Below are positions 34,256-44,151 of a stretch of DNA of 64,000 nt, piece after piece (the stretch's first letter is position 1; every line of letters starts with the position of its first letter). Source of the stretch: Marasmius tenuissimus (lineage: Eukaryota > Basidiomycota > Agaricomycetes > Agaricales > Marasmiaceae); assembly GCA_029532415.1 (NCBI GenBank), contig JAQOTA010000055.1, positions 434,001-498,000 of the forward strand, in the 5' to 3' direction. Both the position numbers and the translations under genes were made by a program. The notes under the pieces were generated by a model. That model was not told where the DNA came from, searched no databases, and was given only the letters and a program-made list of their open reading frames with translations.

Positions 34256-37200
34256 ATGGCTCCTGTTATGTCTACCGTTATCCCCACCGTTGAGGTCTTC
34301 AGCAGTGTCAACTGGCGCAAGTGGTCCAAGGGCCTTGGTACCTATGCCATGATCAATGAGTTCTACGACCACTATACCAACAACGATCCTGAACCTGATG
34401 CACCCGAGAAACCTAAAGAACCGACTAAACCTAAAGCAACTACTCGCACTGTCACTATTGCTGCTACAACTACAACTGAAGCAACTACACGTATGGAGAC
34501 CGTTTCTCCTACTGACGCGCAGATGCAGCAGTACGCTACCGATCTTGAGCAGTATGCTAAGGATTTGGAAAGGTACGAGAAGGATCTTCTCAGGCACGAG
34601 AAGGATCATCGACATTGGAAAAAGTATGAATTCAAGGCCATGGGTGCACTACGTGCCACCACCACCATTGCCGTGCAGAGTGTTATCGAGGATGACGATA
34701 CAGCTTGGAACGCTTGGGAGAAGATTAAGGCTCGTTATGGCCAGCAGACTTCCGTCTCTGTCTGGGCGGACTTCAAGTCCATTATGGAATTCCGTCTGTC
34801 TGGTGGAAACCCCATTCCAGAAATAGCTCGACTCGAACTCCTCTTTGGACAGCTCCACGAAGCTGATATCGGTCTCCCTGATCTTATCAAAGCCATGCTC
34901 CTCCTCTCCGTTCTACCACAGGGCTGGTCGAACGCTCGCAAATTTGCTACCAATGGTAACTCGCCAGCTGATCTTACTTTCGAAGTGGCTTGTGATGCCG
35001 TCATTAACCACTACGAAGCTCGGAAACCCGCTCCTCTCGCGTCACGCATCTCTTCTGTCAAGAAGAAGGACAAGGACCCAAAGTTTAATCAGCAGTCTAA
35101 TCCTCCTTCGTCGACGTCTAATAATAACAACCAATCTAAGAACGACAACGACCAGAAGAAGAAGAATAACCGACGTGGTAGGAAGAAGAAGGGTGATTCT
35201 CAGGACAACAAGGGTGACTCCTCTCACAAGGGTCATTCTCATATCGCTTCCCTCTCTCATTTGTCCATCTCATCACCGCCCATCGTTCCTGATACTCCAT
35301 CTGTTGTACATCCCGCGGACCGATCCCGGGATCCACTCCACATGCAGCGTTTCTCCGGTGCTATCTCTGGTGGTACTGTTTTTGAGAATGCTCAGGCTGC
35401 TCGCAGTCTTGCCGATCGTCTTGGTGTTCCCAAGTATGCCCACGTCCTTGAACCTATGGAACAGGGATATGCGGCTGCTTCCTCTTCCTCCCTCAAGCAT
35501 CGTATTGATGGTCCCTTCTCCACTGCTCCACCTGCAAAGCGTGCTAAGAGCGTCGAGAAGGTTTACGACCTCTATGATTCTTTTTACGAGGACTCCGACT
35601 CTGAGCGTGAGGATCATATCGCGTTGAACGCTGTAAACGATTCTTTGCGTACGGAGATTGCAAGTGGAAGTGCCATGGACGTTGACAGCGAGATTGCAGA
35701 TGCCGCTGGTTTTTCCGACGATGTTGAGTACGATTCAGTCTCCATCGGATCTGAGGAATCTGACGATGACAGGCAAGTGCCTTATCTCAGTCTTTCTTCT
35801 AACACTGATACGAACCTACAGTGCGCCGCTTTACTAGCCGCTTCTAAACGTAGTAGTTCGGATATCATGTCCCGTATGAAATTTGCGCAATATATTGGTG
35901 ATCACTTTGCCACATGTGCCAATTGTAAGGGAAAGAAGGCGACTGGAAACTCGCAAGAGTGGATCGTCGATTCAGGTGCTTCATCGCACTTTACTTATGA
36001 TCTCGAAGATTTTGCTGAGTACGAACCCATGAACAATGGACCGCAGCTAAACACTGCACAGAAGGACAACCCTATCCAAATTAAGGGAAAAGGGACTGTG
36101 TTCATCTCTCATTCTGTTGAAGGATCTGACGGTCGTATGGAGGAACGCATTACGCGACTCTATCCTGTCAATTATGTTCCGCTTCTGTCAATTCGACTTC
36201 TCTCCCTTGGAGAATTCTTGCAAGGTGGTCTGCAAGTACGCGGATCGTCTAGCAAATTGGCTTTTTATAACAAGGGTCGACGCCAGTCTTTGGTATCGTA
36301 TCCACTCATGCCTGGTCAAACCATTTATTGGGTTAGCTCGCAGAAAGCTTCTGCTCGTAGCTTAATGGCCAAGTCAACAATGGATAAAGTTGACTACAAG
36401 GTTCTACACAGACGTTTCGGACATTGTTCAGACAAGGCTCTGGATAAAGCTCGGAAGCATACTAAGAACTTCCCGGAATTCGACCGAAAACCGAAGAAAA
36501 CCCGGTTATACCGAGGATGTGCAGAAGGAAAGATGCACTCCAGATCGTTCCCTGACTCCACGACCCGTGCCTCAAAACCCTTCGAAAAAATCCACTCCGA
36601 CCTCAAACAATTCCCCACTGAGTCGTACCACAAATACAAATGGTATATGTCGTTTGTCGACGACTGTACTTCACATGGCTGGACAATGCTCATGCGACGC
36701 AAATCTGACTCTGTCAAGATGCTCCATGACTTTATTGCTATGGTGAAGGTACAATTCGGTGTTGATATTAAGGAATGGATGTCCGATGGAGGGGGAGAGT
36801 ACAAATCGGATGCCTTCGATGATGTACTAAAGGAGCACGGTATCAAAATTCTGACCAGCATTCCATACACGCCGGAACAGAATGGTCATGCAGAACGATT
36901 CAATCAGACCATTGTCGAGAAAGCTCAAGCTCTTCGCTTTGATGCTTGTCTTCCACCTTCTTGGTGGGAATTCTGTGTGTTGCACGCTGTTGCACTTCAC
37001 AATCGGACGCCGTCCCAGCGTTTACGTTGGTTGACCCCGCATGAGAAGTTGCATGGCAGTGCACCGGATGTTTCGGATCTTCGAGTATTCGGATGTGCAG
37101 CGTATGCGTTTATTCCGGAAAAGTGTCGAGTTAACAAGTTATCTCCGCGTTCGGAACTGATGACCTTCATTGGTTTTCAGGAAGGCATGAAAGGATATGT

Positions 37201-39457
37201 CTTCATGAAGATGTCCAACAATGCTATCTTCAAAAGCGCTACAGCTCTGTTCGATGAAAACTTGTTCCCAAAATGTTCTGATAAGAAACCGCGTGGCTTT
37301 ACCCCGGTGGGTGAAATCCCTGAAATACCGCCGGTATTGGGTGAAAATCCCAACTTCTCTTCGGATAGTGATGATGATTCGTCTGATGACGATCTTTATC
37401 CTCCCGAGAACCTTCCAAAGCGATCGGAATCTCCTCATGACGATGATGGAGATGGTACTGTACCTCAGGGTGAACGTCAACACTCTGGTCCTGATCCTCC
37501 GTTCCAGCCTCCCAGGCCACCTACACCAGTGGGTGGTAAAGAGCAGTCTCCGCCGCCAAGGCGTTCAGGCAGGAAACGGACGGGTACTAAGCAACCTGAT
37601 AATGTATTTGGTGAACAACGAGACCCAAATAATCCCTCGCGCATTGTGCGTGATATGGAGAGAAATTCTACATGGAGAGATGCCACGGGTGATAGAGAAC
37701 CCATGGATCTGCCTACTACTCGTAGGAGAGGCAGACCCAGAAAAGTTCCTGGGACTAATCATGCCAGTCTGTCTACCATGTGTAACTCCAGAGGGAGTCA
37801 GCCCGATAGCTTAGTGCAACAATTATCCCAGGAAGGGGGAGTAGGTTTCGTGATTTATCTGTTAAATCGGGCAGTTCCCGTTCACGACGACCTCACCGAT
37901 ATGTCTAACGTTCGAGAGTGGACTCTCCGTGACATACTGAAGCTGCCAACTGAGCAGCAGAGAGAATGGAAGGCTGCTTGCCGCGATGAACTAGAGGCTC
38001 TTCGCAAGCGCAAGGTCTTCGAATTGGTTGACCTACCTAAAGGTCGCAAGGCTGTCAAAAACAGATGGGTGTTTGACGTTAAGTCAGACGGTCGAAAGAA
38101 AGCTCGACTTGTTGCCAAGGGTTTCTCTCAGGTCGAAGGTGTCGACTTTGATGAGATCTTCTCACCAGTTGTGTGGTTTGAAACTGTACGGATGATGCTC
38201 GCACTTGCAGCTCTCAAAAACTGGCACATTCAGGCATTGGATGTGAAGAACGCCTTCCTTTATGGTGAACTTAAGGAAGAGATCTATATGGATCAACCTG
38301 AAGGTTTCAAGGTTAAGGGTCAGGAAGGCAAAGTTTATCGCCTTCGCCGTGCATTATATGGACTGAAGCAAGCCGCTCTTGAGTGGTGGCGTGCTCTCAG
38401 CTCGTCCATGGAAGTAATGGGCTTCAAACGCTTAACTTCCGATGCAGGTCTCTTTATCTGCAAAGATCGTGAGACTGGTGAAGAATGTATCGCTTTGATT
38501 TATGTCGACGATGCATTATTCCTTGGACCCAACAAAGCCTTTGTTGAAAAGAAGAAAGCCGAGTTTATGGCTCGTTGGGAATGCCGTGATCCTGGAGAAG
38601 TCAAAGAGTTCTTGCGCATGCGTATTCATCGCAGAGGCCGTAAAATCCTTCTTGACCAGACCGACTATTTGAAGAAGGTCTTGAAGCGATTTGGCATGCA
38701 GAATGCAAAAGCAGCAGATACTCCACTTCCCGCCGGCTATATTCCACAACCCAACAAAGGTCCTGTTGATCCCGAACGTCGCGCTCGATATCAATCAGTG
38801 ATTGGATCGCTTCTGTATATCATGCTTGGCACTCGTCCAGATATTGCCTATGCTGTTACAAAGCTTTCTCAATTCTCTGCTAATCCATCGGAGGATCACC
38901 TGAAGAAGGCGCTTTATATTTGCCGCTATCTTGCAGGAACTCCAGACTATGCACTGGTCTATGATGGAGCCTCTGACGGAGGTTTACTAGCATTCACTGA
39001 TTCTGATTGGGCTGCTGATCCTATCAAACGTCGGTCGATCACGGGCTATTTCTTCAAATTGGCAGGTGGCATCTTCTGTTGGCAATCACGCGCCCAGAAG
39101 ACTGTTGCGCTTTCATCCACTGAAGCTGAATACATGGCGCTATCCGACTGTAGTCGTCAGGCTGTGTGGATTCGACAGTTACTCTCTGAACTTGGGATTG
39201 ATATGACTCCCGTTCCCATATGTGGAGATAATCAAGGCTCGATTTTTATTGCCTCTAACCCAGTTCAAGAACGTCGCACCAAACACATTGATATTCCCTA
39301 TCATTACATTCGCGAATGTGTTTCAGACCGCAAGGTCGATCTTTTCTTTATTGACGGTGCCTACAATCCTGCGGACATGTTTACCAAGAATTTGGGTCAT
39401 GTCAAGTTCTCCGCCTTTAGAGAACATCTTGGACTTGAATTTTATTTGTCCGAATAG
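34256..39457 (+). CDS. Copia Gag-Pol polyprotein
   Basis: The start is taken at ATG 34256 (MAPVMSTVIPTVEVF); the frame is open from 34103. Length is 1,733 residues with no frameshift. A UBN2-type Gag region (AWNAWEKIKARYGQQ, LLLSVLPQGW) is followed by a low-complexity basic stretch. No canonical CX2CX4HX4C zinc knuckle is visible. The protease motif is DSGASSHFT (D572). The integrase has D782 (HSDLKQF), D844 (SDGGGEY) and E880 (HAERFNQT), with 35 residues between the last two. The HHCC zinc site upstream reads LHRRFGH...LYRGC: the first cysteine of CxxC is Tyr752. Reverse transcriptase shows NRWVFDVK, ALDVKNAFLYGEL and YVDD (1416-1419). RNase H has TDSDWA (D1582), STEAEYMAL and DNQGSI. All polymerase active-site residues are present. 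Confidence 0.95.
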   Translation: MAPVMSTVIPTVEVFSSVNWRKWSKGLGTYAMINEFYDHYTNNDPEPDAPEKPKEPTKPKATTRTVTIAATTTTEATTRMETVSPTDAQMQQYATDLEQYAKDLERYEKDLLRHEKDHRHWKKYEFKAMGALRATTTIAVQSVIEDDDTAWNAWEKIKARYGQQTSVSVWADFKSIMEFRLSGGNPIPEIARLELLFGQLHEADIGLPDLIKAMLLLSVLPQGWSNARKFATNGNSPADLTFEVACDAVINHYEARKPAPLASRISSVKKKDKDPKFNQQSNPPSSTSNNNNQSKNDNDQKKKNNRRGRKKKGDSQDNKGDSSHKGHSHIASLSHLSISSPPIVPDTPSVVHPADRSRDPLHMQRFSGAISGGTVFENAQAARSLADRLGVPKYAHVLEPMEQGYAAASSSSLKHRIDGPFSTAPPAKRAKSVEKVYDLYDSFYEDSDSEREDHIALNAVNDSLRTEIASGSAMDVDSEIADAAGFSDDVEYDSVSIGSEESDDDRQVPYLSLSSNTDTNLQCAALLAASKRSSSDIMSRMKFAQYIGDHFATCANCKGKKATGNSQEWIVDSGASSHFTYDLEDFAEYEPMNNGPQLNTAQKDNPIQIKGKGTVFISHSVEGSDGRMEERITRLYPVNYVPLLSIRLLSLGEFLQGGLQVRGSSSKLAFYNKGRRQSLVSYPLMPGQTIYWVSSQKASARSLMAKSTMDKVDYKVLHRRFGHCSDKALDKARKHTKNFPEFDRKPKKTRLYRGCAEGKMHSRSFPDSTTRASKPFEKIHSDLKQFPTESYHKYKWYMSFVDDCTSHGWTMLMRRKSDSVKMLHDFIAMVKVQFGVDIKEWMSDGGGEYKSDAFDDVLKEHGIKILTSIPYTPEQNGHAERFNQTIVEKAQALRFDACLPPSWWEFCVLHAVALHNRTPSQRLRWLTPHEKLHGSAPDVSDLRVFGCAAYAFIPEKCRVNKLSPRSELMTFIGFQEGMKGYVFMKMSNNAIFKSATALFDENLFPKCSDKKPRGFTPVGEIPEIPPVLGENPNFSSDSDDDSSDDDLYPPENLPKRSESPHDDDGDGTVPQGERQHSGPDPPFQPPRPPTPVGGKEQSPPPRRSGRKRTGTKQPDNVFGEQRDPNNPSRIVRDMERNSTWRDATGDREPMDLPTTRRRGRPRKVPGTNHASLSTMCNSRGSQPDSLVQQLSQEGGVGFVIYLLNRAVPVHDDLTDMSNVREWTLRDILKLPTEQQREWKAACRDELEALRKRKVFELVDLPKGRKAVKNRWVFDVKSDGRKKARLVAKGFSQVEGVDFDEIFSPVVWFETVRMMLALAALKNWHIQALDVKNAFLYGELKEEIYMDQPEGFKVKGQEGKVYRLRRALYGLKQAALEWWRALSSSMEVMGFKRLTSDAGLFICKDRETGEECIALIYVDDALFLGPNKAFVEKKKAEFMARWECRDPGEVKEFLRMRIHRRGRKILLDQTDYLKKVLKRFGMQNAKAADTPLPAGYIPQPNKGPVDPERRARYQSVIGSLLYIMLGTRPDIAYAVTKLSQFSANPSEDHLKKALYICRYLAGTPDYALVYDGASDGGLLAFTDSDWAADPIKRRSITGYFFKLAGGIFCWQSRAQKTVALSSTEAEYMALSDCSRQAVWIRQLLSELGIDMTPVPICGDNQGSIFIASNPVQERRTKHIDIPYHYIRECVSDRKVDLFFIDGAYNPADMFTKNLGHVKFSAFREHLGLEFYLSE

Positions 39458-39487
39458 ACGCTTCGTGCTCTACTTGTGCCGCACTTA

Positions 39488-39498
39488 GCGAGGGGGAG
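39488..39498 (+). other. Copia polypurine tract
   Basis: The purine-rich gcgagggggag lies immediately before the 3' LTR and is the expected second-strand primer. Confidence 0.8.
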
Positions 39499-39756
39499 TG
39501 TTGAATCCGGACTACCGGATATATGGACCGTTGTATCGGGCCGCATATATGCTTCAATCGTTTCACTATGATCTATGCTATTCCTAGTCACTCCTATTAT
39601 AGAAGATACAGCCACCTCTGTATAGTATATAAGTAGCTCTGTATCTACATGCAATACCAGTACTTTTACTACTCTCGTTGCTGCCTCTAAGCCTATCTCC
39701 AGGTGAGCTAGTCTGTCCCATGCTGCCACTGCGTGGGCAGGACCTCTGCCTCAACA
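39499..39756 (+). repeat. Copia 3' LTR
   Basis: 258 bp, 256 of 258 identical to the 5' LTR. It is followed directly by the second gccag target duplication and then by F-box coding sequence. Confidence 0.96.
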
Positions 39757-39761
39757 GCCAG

Positions 39762-40769
39762 TGCATGCCAACACTATTCTCTCCAAGCTCTCTTATGTCC
39801 CTCGTTTCAGAGTCATCAGCTGTGGGGAAGAGACAGGACTCGGCGATTCCGTATCCTTGGACACCTTCCCATGGAACAAAATCCGTCATCTTGAACTGGC
39901 CTTTGACAACAAACGCACACCTGAATTGGTATTCAAAGCGATGCAACTTGGCCAGAACATAAAATCACTCACCTTTTATGCGCGAGCAACCGTAGGAGTG
40001 GGCCGCAAACCGGAGACCTATGTATCGAGAGAGGAAGCATTGGAAATTGTTGGCTCCAAGCTCGAGACGCTTTCCTTTCAGTTCCGCTGTGCAGATGGAT
40101 TTTACGACCTATTGCACGATTTCATTCGTGGTGTGGAGCTCCCCTCCCTTCGTCACCTCACTATCTCCTTCCTGGAGCCCTCGGGCCTCAAGGAAACCAA
40201 GGAGAGGGTATTCAAGATCGGATCATGGCCTCGCGACGCCTACCTTCGCTTCATGGGCCGTTCAGGGTGTGACCTGACAACCCTGGTCCTGGAAGGAGTC
40301 CCTTTAACAGAAACAGAGGTTGTTTCAGTACTCGGCTGCACCTCCTCCCCTTCGCTCTTTCACCCTCTGCGAATTATTTGCATCCCGTCATGAAGGATTG
40401 AAGGCGTACCAAAAACAAAAGGCCCAACTCTGGAAAACAGTCACGAAGTCCTTCCTTCAACATCTCGAAGCTCCTAGGTTCGGAGCGGATTTATTCTCCA
40501 CGCAATCCCCCCTTATTCCCAAACTCACCTACCTAAAGATTGGCGTTCAATCTCATTTTGGTGCTCACCGAGCTTTCGTTAATATGGTCAAGTCCAGGTG
40601 GGATAGACCTAACGGTGACGAGTTCACATACAGCACGGAGAGGTTGCGAACGGCCATACTATACGTCGTGAATGGGACGGTAGAGGAGTCAATTTACGAG
40701 CCATTGAAGAGGCTAGACGAAAAGGGCATGATGGTCAGTGTCGTGGTAAATGGTGGACGGGTTGTATGA
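39762..40769 (+). pseudogene. F-box-like gene C, 3' part, with a second frameshift
   Basis: Coding resumes in the same frame as before the element (VHANTILSKLSYVPRFRVIS) and continues through FDNKRTPELVFKAMQLG, DFIRGVELPSLRHLTISFLE and LTTLVLEGVPLTETEVVSVL. At about 40335-40355, near ctcctcccctt, the frame shifts: relative to copy A there is one extra base. SFTLCELFASRHEGLK and the C-terminus (FVNMVKSRWDRPNGDEFTY, YEPLKRLDEKGMMVSVVVNG) then follow in another frame and end at 40769. This copy therefore has two lesions, and the frameshift may be older or younger than the Copia insertion. Confidence 0.82.
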
Positions 40770-41147
40770 GCATGGCGTTGGGTCGATGCAGTTCCTCCAG
40801 TAAAGACCGTTATCATGGAATGTTGTAAGTACTTGAGTACAATTAGATAGGGTATCTTTCGAGACGTCGGCCATGTGTGGACCGCCGCACCTTGAGAGAT
40901 AATATTCAGGGGCCTAACTCCACGCGGCTCACTTCTTGTTCTTGTTCTTCCGTGTGCCTTCCTCGGATTCATCTCAGTCTCTCGCGCCAATCTCAAAATT
41001 CTCAACGAGTCCACAACGTGCTTTTGACATCAAATTACCATGTTCCCGATTTAACAAAATCTTTCTGTCCTTTCGAGCAACGATGATACCTATTTCTCAT
41101 CTCCCTCTGGCGCGAAGGCCCCAATTCGACAAGGCGGGTGTTCTGGC

Positions 41148-42399
41148 GTGGAACCATTCATTGACCATGATACCGAGTCCGAGGATATCTCGAAAACCGT
41201 TGAATATACCTCACCACCCCTGCCATTGACATCTCATTTTCCCCGCTCCATTATCTCAGCGGTATACCCATCATACTCAAAGCAGTCAGTCCAAGAACGT
41301 CTGAATGAAGTCTGTCTCCATTTTCTCGCTGTTGTCAAATGCCCCTATCTCACTTTTCTTCTCTACTTCGCATATAGCTATCTTCGACCTCGACAGACTT
41401 CAAAAAAAATCGTGAACCATATGCTTTACCGTGACCGAACGCCCTACCTGGAGCTCACGCACTACTGCGCATCTACTCTCCTGAGGCTCCCATCAGGATA
41501 CGGGAAGTCGACAATGATTTCCATGTTCAAATATCACTTTGACATTCTTCATAGAGATGAATTTTGAGGATGTCTGCCAGTACACACAGGCTATTCACAG
41601 GGAATGGCAACCGAATACGTACTGGGTGCTCGAGCTGGACTTGGGTGGTCTTGACGTGGAGGCGGAAAACTTTGATATGAACGAGGTGATCAACGAAGGA
41701 CTAAGAAGATTTGTGGAGAAGTACAGCTTTCTGCACGCTATCGAAAAGAAGTGGGAGGAGTTGAAGACTGCGGTTGCAGCAAGGACGCTCGATAACATGT
41801 TGGTACGTCCGCTAGTAGAATGCCCCATTCTATCGATTCAATGCTTTCCTCTCACCGTCCACTTAGGACAGCACACCATCGTGGTCCTCATTGACAACTA
41901 CGACACTGCCTTTCGTACTGTACGCCAGACCGCCCTCAATTCCGACGCATGTTTTGAAAAGTACAAAGCACTCGAAAGTGCGCTTGGCGGATTCTTTGAT
42001 GCGTTGGCATACTGGACGCAGCTTAGACAAATTTCCCGCATCTTCCTCGCAGGAACAGAGTAGATTCTATCCTCGGTCTCTGAAAGACTCTTCCATCTCA
42101 CACACGACGTCGTAGTCAAGGGGTTTCAAATGATCGGCTTGTTTGGGTTCTGCGAACAGGATGTAGTGGATATTTCAAGTATGCTGGACTACGAATTCCA
42201 TGGGTTACGTGCCGCCGAGTGGGCTGACGAGTTCCTGGAATCTCAAGAAGCAAAACGCAAGTTCAAGGAGTCTGGCAGCCACTGGTACCGGCTGTCGTGT
42301 CGGACTGTACTCAACTTCTATCAGAGAAAGTTGGTGCAGAAGATCAAGGACCTCCCTGATGTTACACCGGAATTGAGCGTTCCCTTGCAGTACGAATAG
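41148..42399 (+). pseudogene. AAA-ATPase-like pseudogene
   Basis: The order of motifs fits the fungal AAA-ATPase-like family (the PF09820 type). LYRDRTPYLELTHYCASTLL leads into a P-loop, RLPSGYGKSTMISMFKYHFD (about 41490-41545). Then come WVLELDLGGLDV and the Walker-B-like VVLIDNYDTAF (about 41883-41915). Downstream are ISRIFLAGTE and GLFGFCEQDVVDI. Two breaks are visible: a frameshift at about 41560, between DILHRDEF and EDVCQYTQ, and an in-frame TAG at 42061-42063, after which the same frame stays open and homologous to 42399. No ATG in frame was found at the front. The family assignment is from motifs only. Proteins of this type occur in large variable families in basidiomycetes; their role is unknown. 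Confidence 0.6.
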
Positions 42400-42893
42400 G
42401 AGCAGCCAACCAGGCGCAAACCGCTCTAGAACTTTGTATCGTTGCTCGAACTGTTTGTAAATGTCATGTTCGACTAATAAATCAATAACTGCTTACTTTA
42501 CGGAGTCCAAGCTTAATAAACGACACGGCAGACACAAACTCAAGTGAGGTCCGAATCAGGCGCACCACCTTCCCCTAGACAGCCGGAACTCGCTACGAGG
42601 ATACACGTTACCACTTTTCCATAGGACATAGACAGTACTGGACCGGCTCCATTTCAATCATACAAGAAACGCGTGGCACAAACAAACCAAGTCAGTAGTG
42701 ATAGAGTGAGTGAAGCCATGATAGGTAGTCAAGATCGTGGCCTTCTCCGGGGGATTACAGCGCCCCTAGCCCAGTATGAGACAAAGGATGCGAATAAGAG
42801 AGCGGATGAGGAGAGACAGAGGTCTGGAGGGCGGTTGGGCTGGAAAGTAGAAGGCGAATTCGGTGCCATCAAGGACCTTGCAGAGGCGGAGCA
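42400..42893. other. Intergenic, nothing seen
   Basis: An 80-95-codon plus-strand frame near 42673-42960 lacks an ATG at its front, overlaps the antisense coiled-coil exon and is not called. Confidence 0.4.
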
Positions 42894-44136
42894 AGGGATC
42901 CGGATGTCCGTCGAGTGGTACCCTGTCCCTCCTCCGCCCTCCGACTATCCTGTTCAATGATCTTCTGCAACTCCCCCAATTTCCGCAGTCCCCTGTCCGC
43001 TCTCTGACCCACGACCTCAAGCATCCTTTTCAATTCCTCCATCCGCTCCTCATGTCCTTCTTCCCACTTCCGTATTTCAGCTTCTCACCGAGCCCGATCC
43101 ACTCGAACGGGGTGGGCTTTGAGAGCACCAGGGACTTGCGATACTAAGTTGTCGATGACTCTCTTGAAAACCAGGTAGTCAGTGTCCAGTATATATCCGG
43201 AATTTGTCCATTCCCGGGCTGAGTCCCAGCCACGACGACCACGACGGTGGATGTGTGATTCCGTGCCATTTCAAATGTGCATTGTTTGAGACACAGGCAT
43301 CTGCCGGCGATAAGGGTAGCGATTCTAGGGAGTTGGAACCGGAGGATTCGAGAGGGTATACATCCTCGTTCATCTTGACTTCGCTGCCACCAAAGTGAAC
43401 ATGCATGACTTTGAACACTGCGGCTATGAAGAACGAACATGTGTTCACATTGAAGCGACAACGACGCCTCCCCGTTACCATCATGATTCTTCCTATAACT
43501 GGACACGAGCAAGAGCACAGCTGCGAAGTCGACCAGACTCGGCGAATTTTCAGAGTCATGGTCAATCGAGTAGACATGGGCGTATCTCGTCGATTTGCGG
43601 TCTGGAATATGAGGATGAGGGAATATCTTCTCCGTATTGTTTCCCTTAGTACCCATTTCCAACAATTCGACCAAATCTCCGGGACTCCAAGAACCTGGCC
43701 TGGGCAGTCTATAAGTAGTGACGATGTCCACCTCCACTGGAGGTTTAGTATTGTACTTCGTTCGAGTTTTTCGCGGTGTTAGGGGCTTGTAGAAGGCGAG
43801 GCATTCGTCGGGGTAATTGGCCTACTCGAATGTGAGGATTGCTTGCGCCTCTTCAGGTCCAGGCATTCTGACAATAACACCACCAATCTCGTGCTCTGAG
43901 CCTCCAATACATTTGAGCATGACAAGTGAGACGACCTTGCATTCCTCGTCTTCTTCATACAGGTTGACGTTGAATGCGGGCAAGACTCGTGTGGAGTAGG
44001 CCAGATAGCCTTCGGCATTGTGAGGTCGTGAGCATCGTGTTATGAAGAATCTGGGGTCTGAGAGTACTTTCGGGAGCTCCCTTGAGGAATTTTGAGGAAA
44101 GAAGGAGTAGATTGTGTCCAGAGACATGGAGACCAT
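42894..44136 (-). pseudogene. Decayed gene with coiled-coil C-terminus, unrecognised
   Basis: The first block runs from ATG 44136 to 43822 (about 105 residues: MVSMSLDTIYSFFPQNSS, DPRFFITRCSRPHNAEGYLA, GGVIVRMPGPEEAQAILTF) with protein-like composition. A second block (43737 to about 43440) opens with VEVDIVTTYRLPRPGSWSPG. The last block (about 43171-42894) encodes VIDNLVSQVPGALKAHPVRV, then an in-frame TGA (43087-43085). After it comes the coiled coil EIRKWEEGHEERMEELKRML. I could not connect the blocks by introns in one frame. Likely a decaying gene; I do not recognise the family. Confidence 0.35.
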
Positions 44137-44151
44137 CGCGTAATTAGGCAA

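Larger units (their letters stand above)
33670..39756 (+). mobile_element. Complete Ty1/copia LTR retrotransposon
   Basis: The element is 6,087 bp with identical-length 258-bp LTRs that begin TGTTGAAT and end CTCAACA. It is flanked by a perfect 5-bp target duplication, gccag (33665-33669 and 39757-39761). The LTRs differ at two positions only, so insertion was recent. One uninterrupted Gag-Pol frame has the copia order protease, integrase, reverse transcriptase, RNase H. A primer site and polypurine tract sit at the expected places. It interrupts F-box gene C in the same orientation. Confidence 0.97.

Noticed and set aside
42673..42960. Plus-strand frame with DEERQRSGGRLG as a gene
   Set aside because: No ATG at its start and it overlaps a better coiled-coil reading on the other strand.
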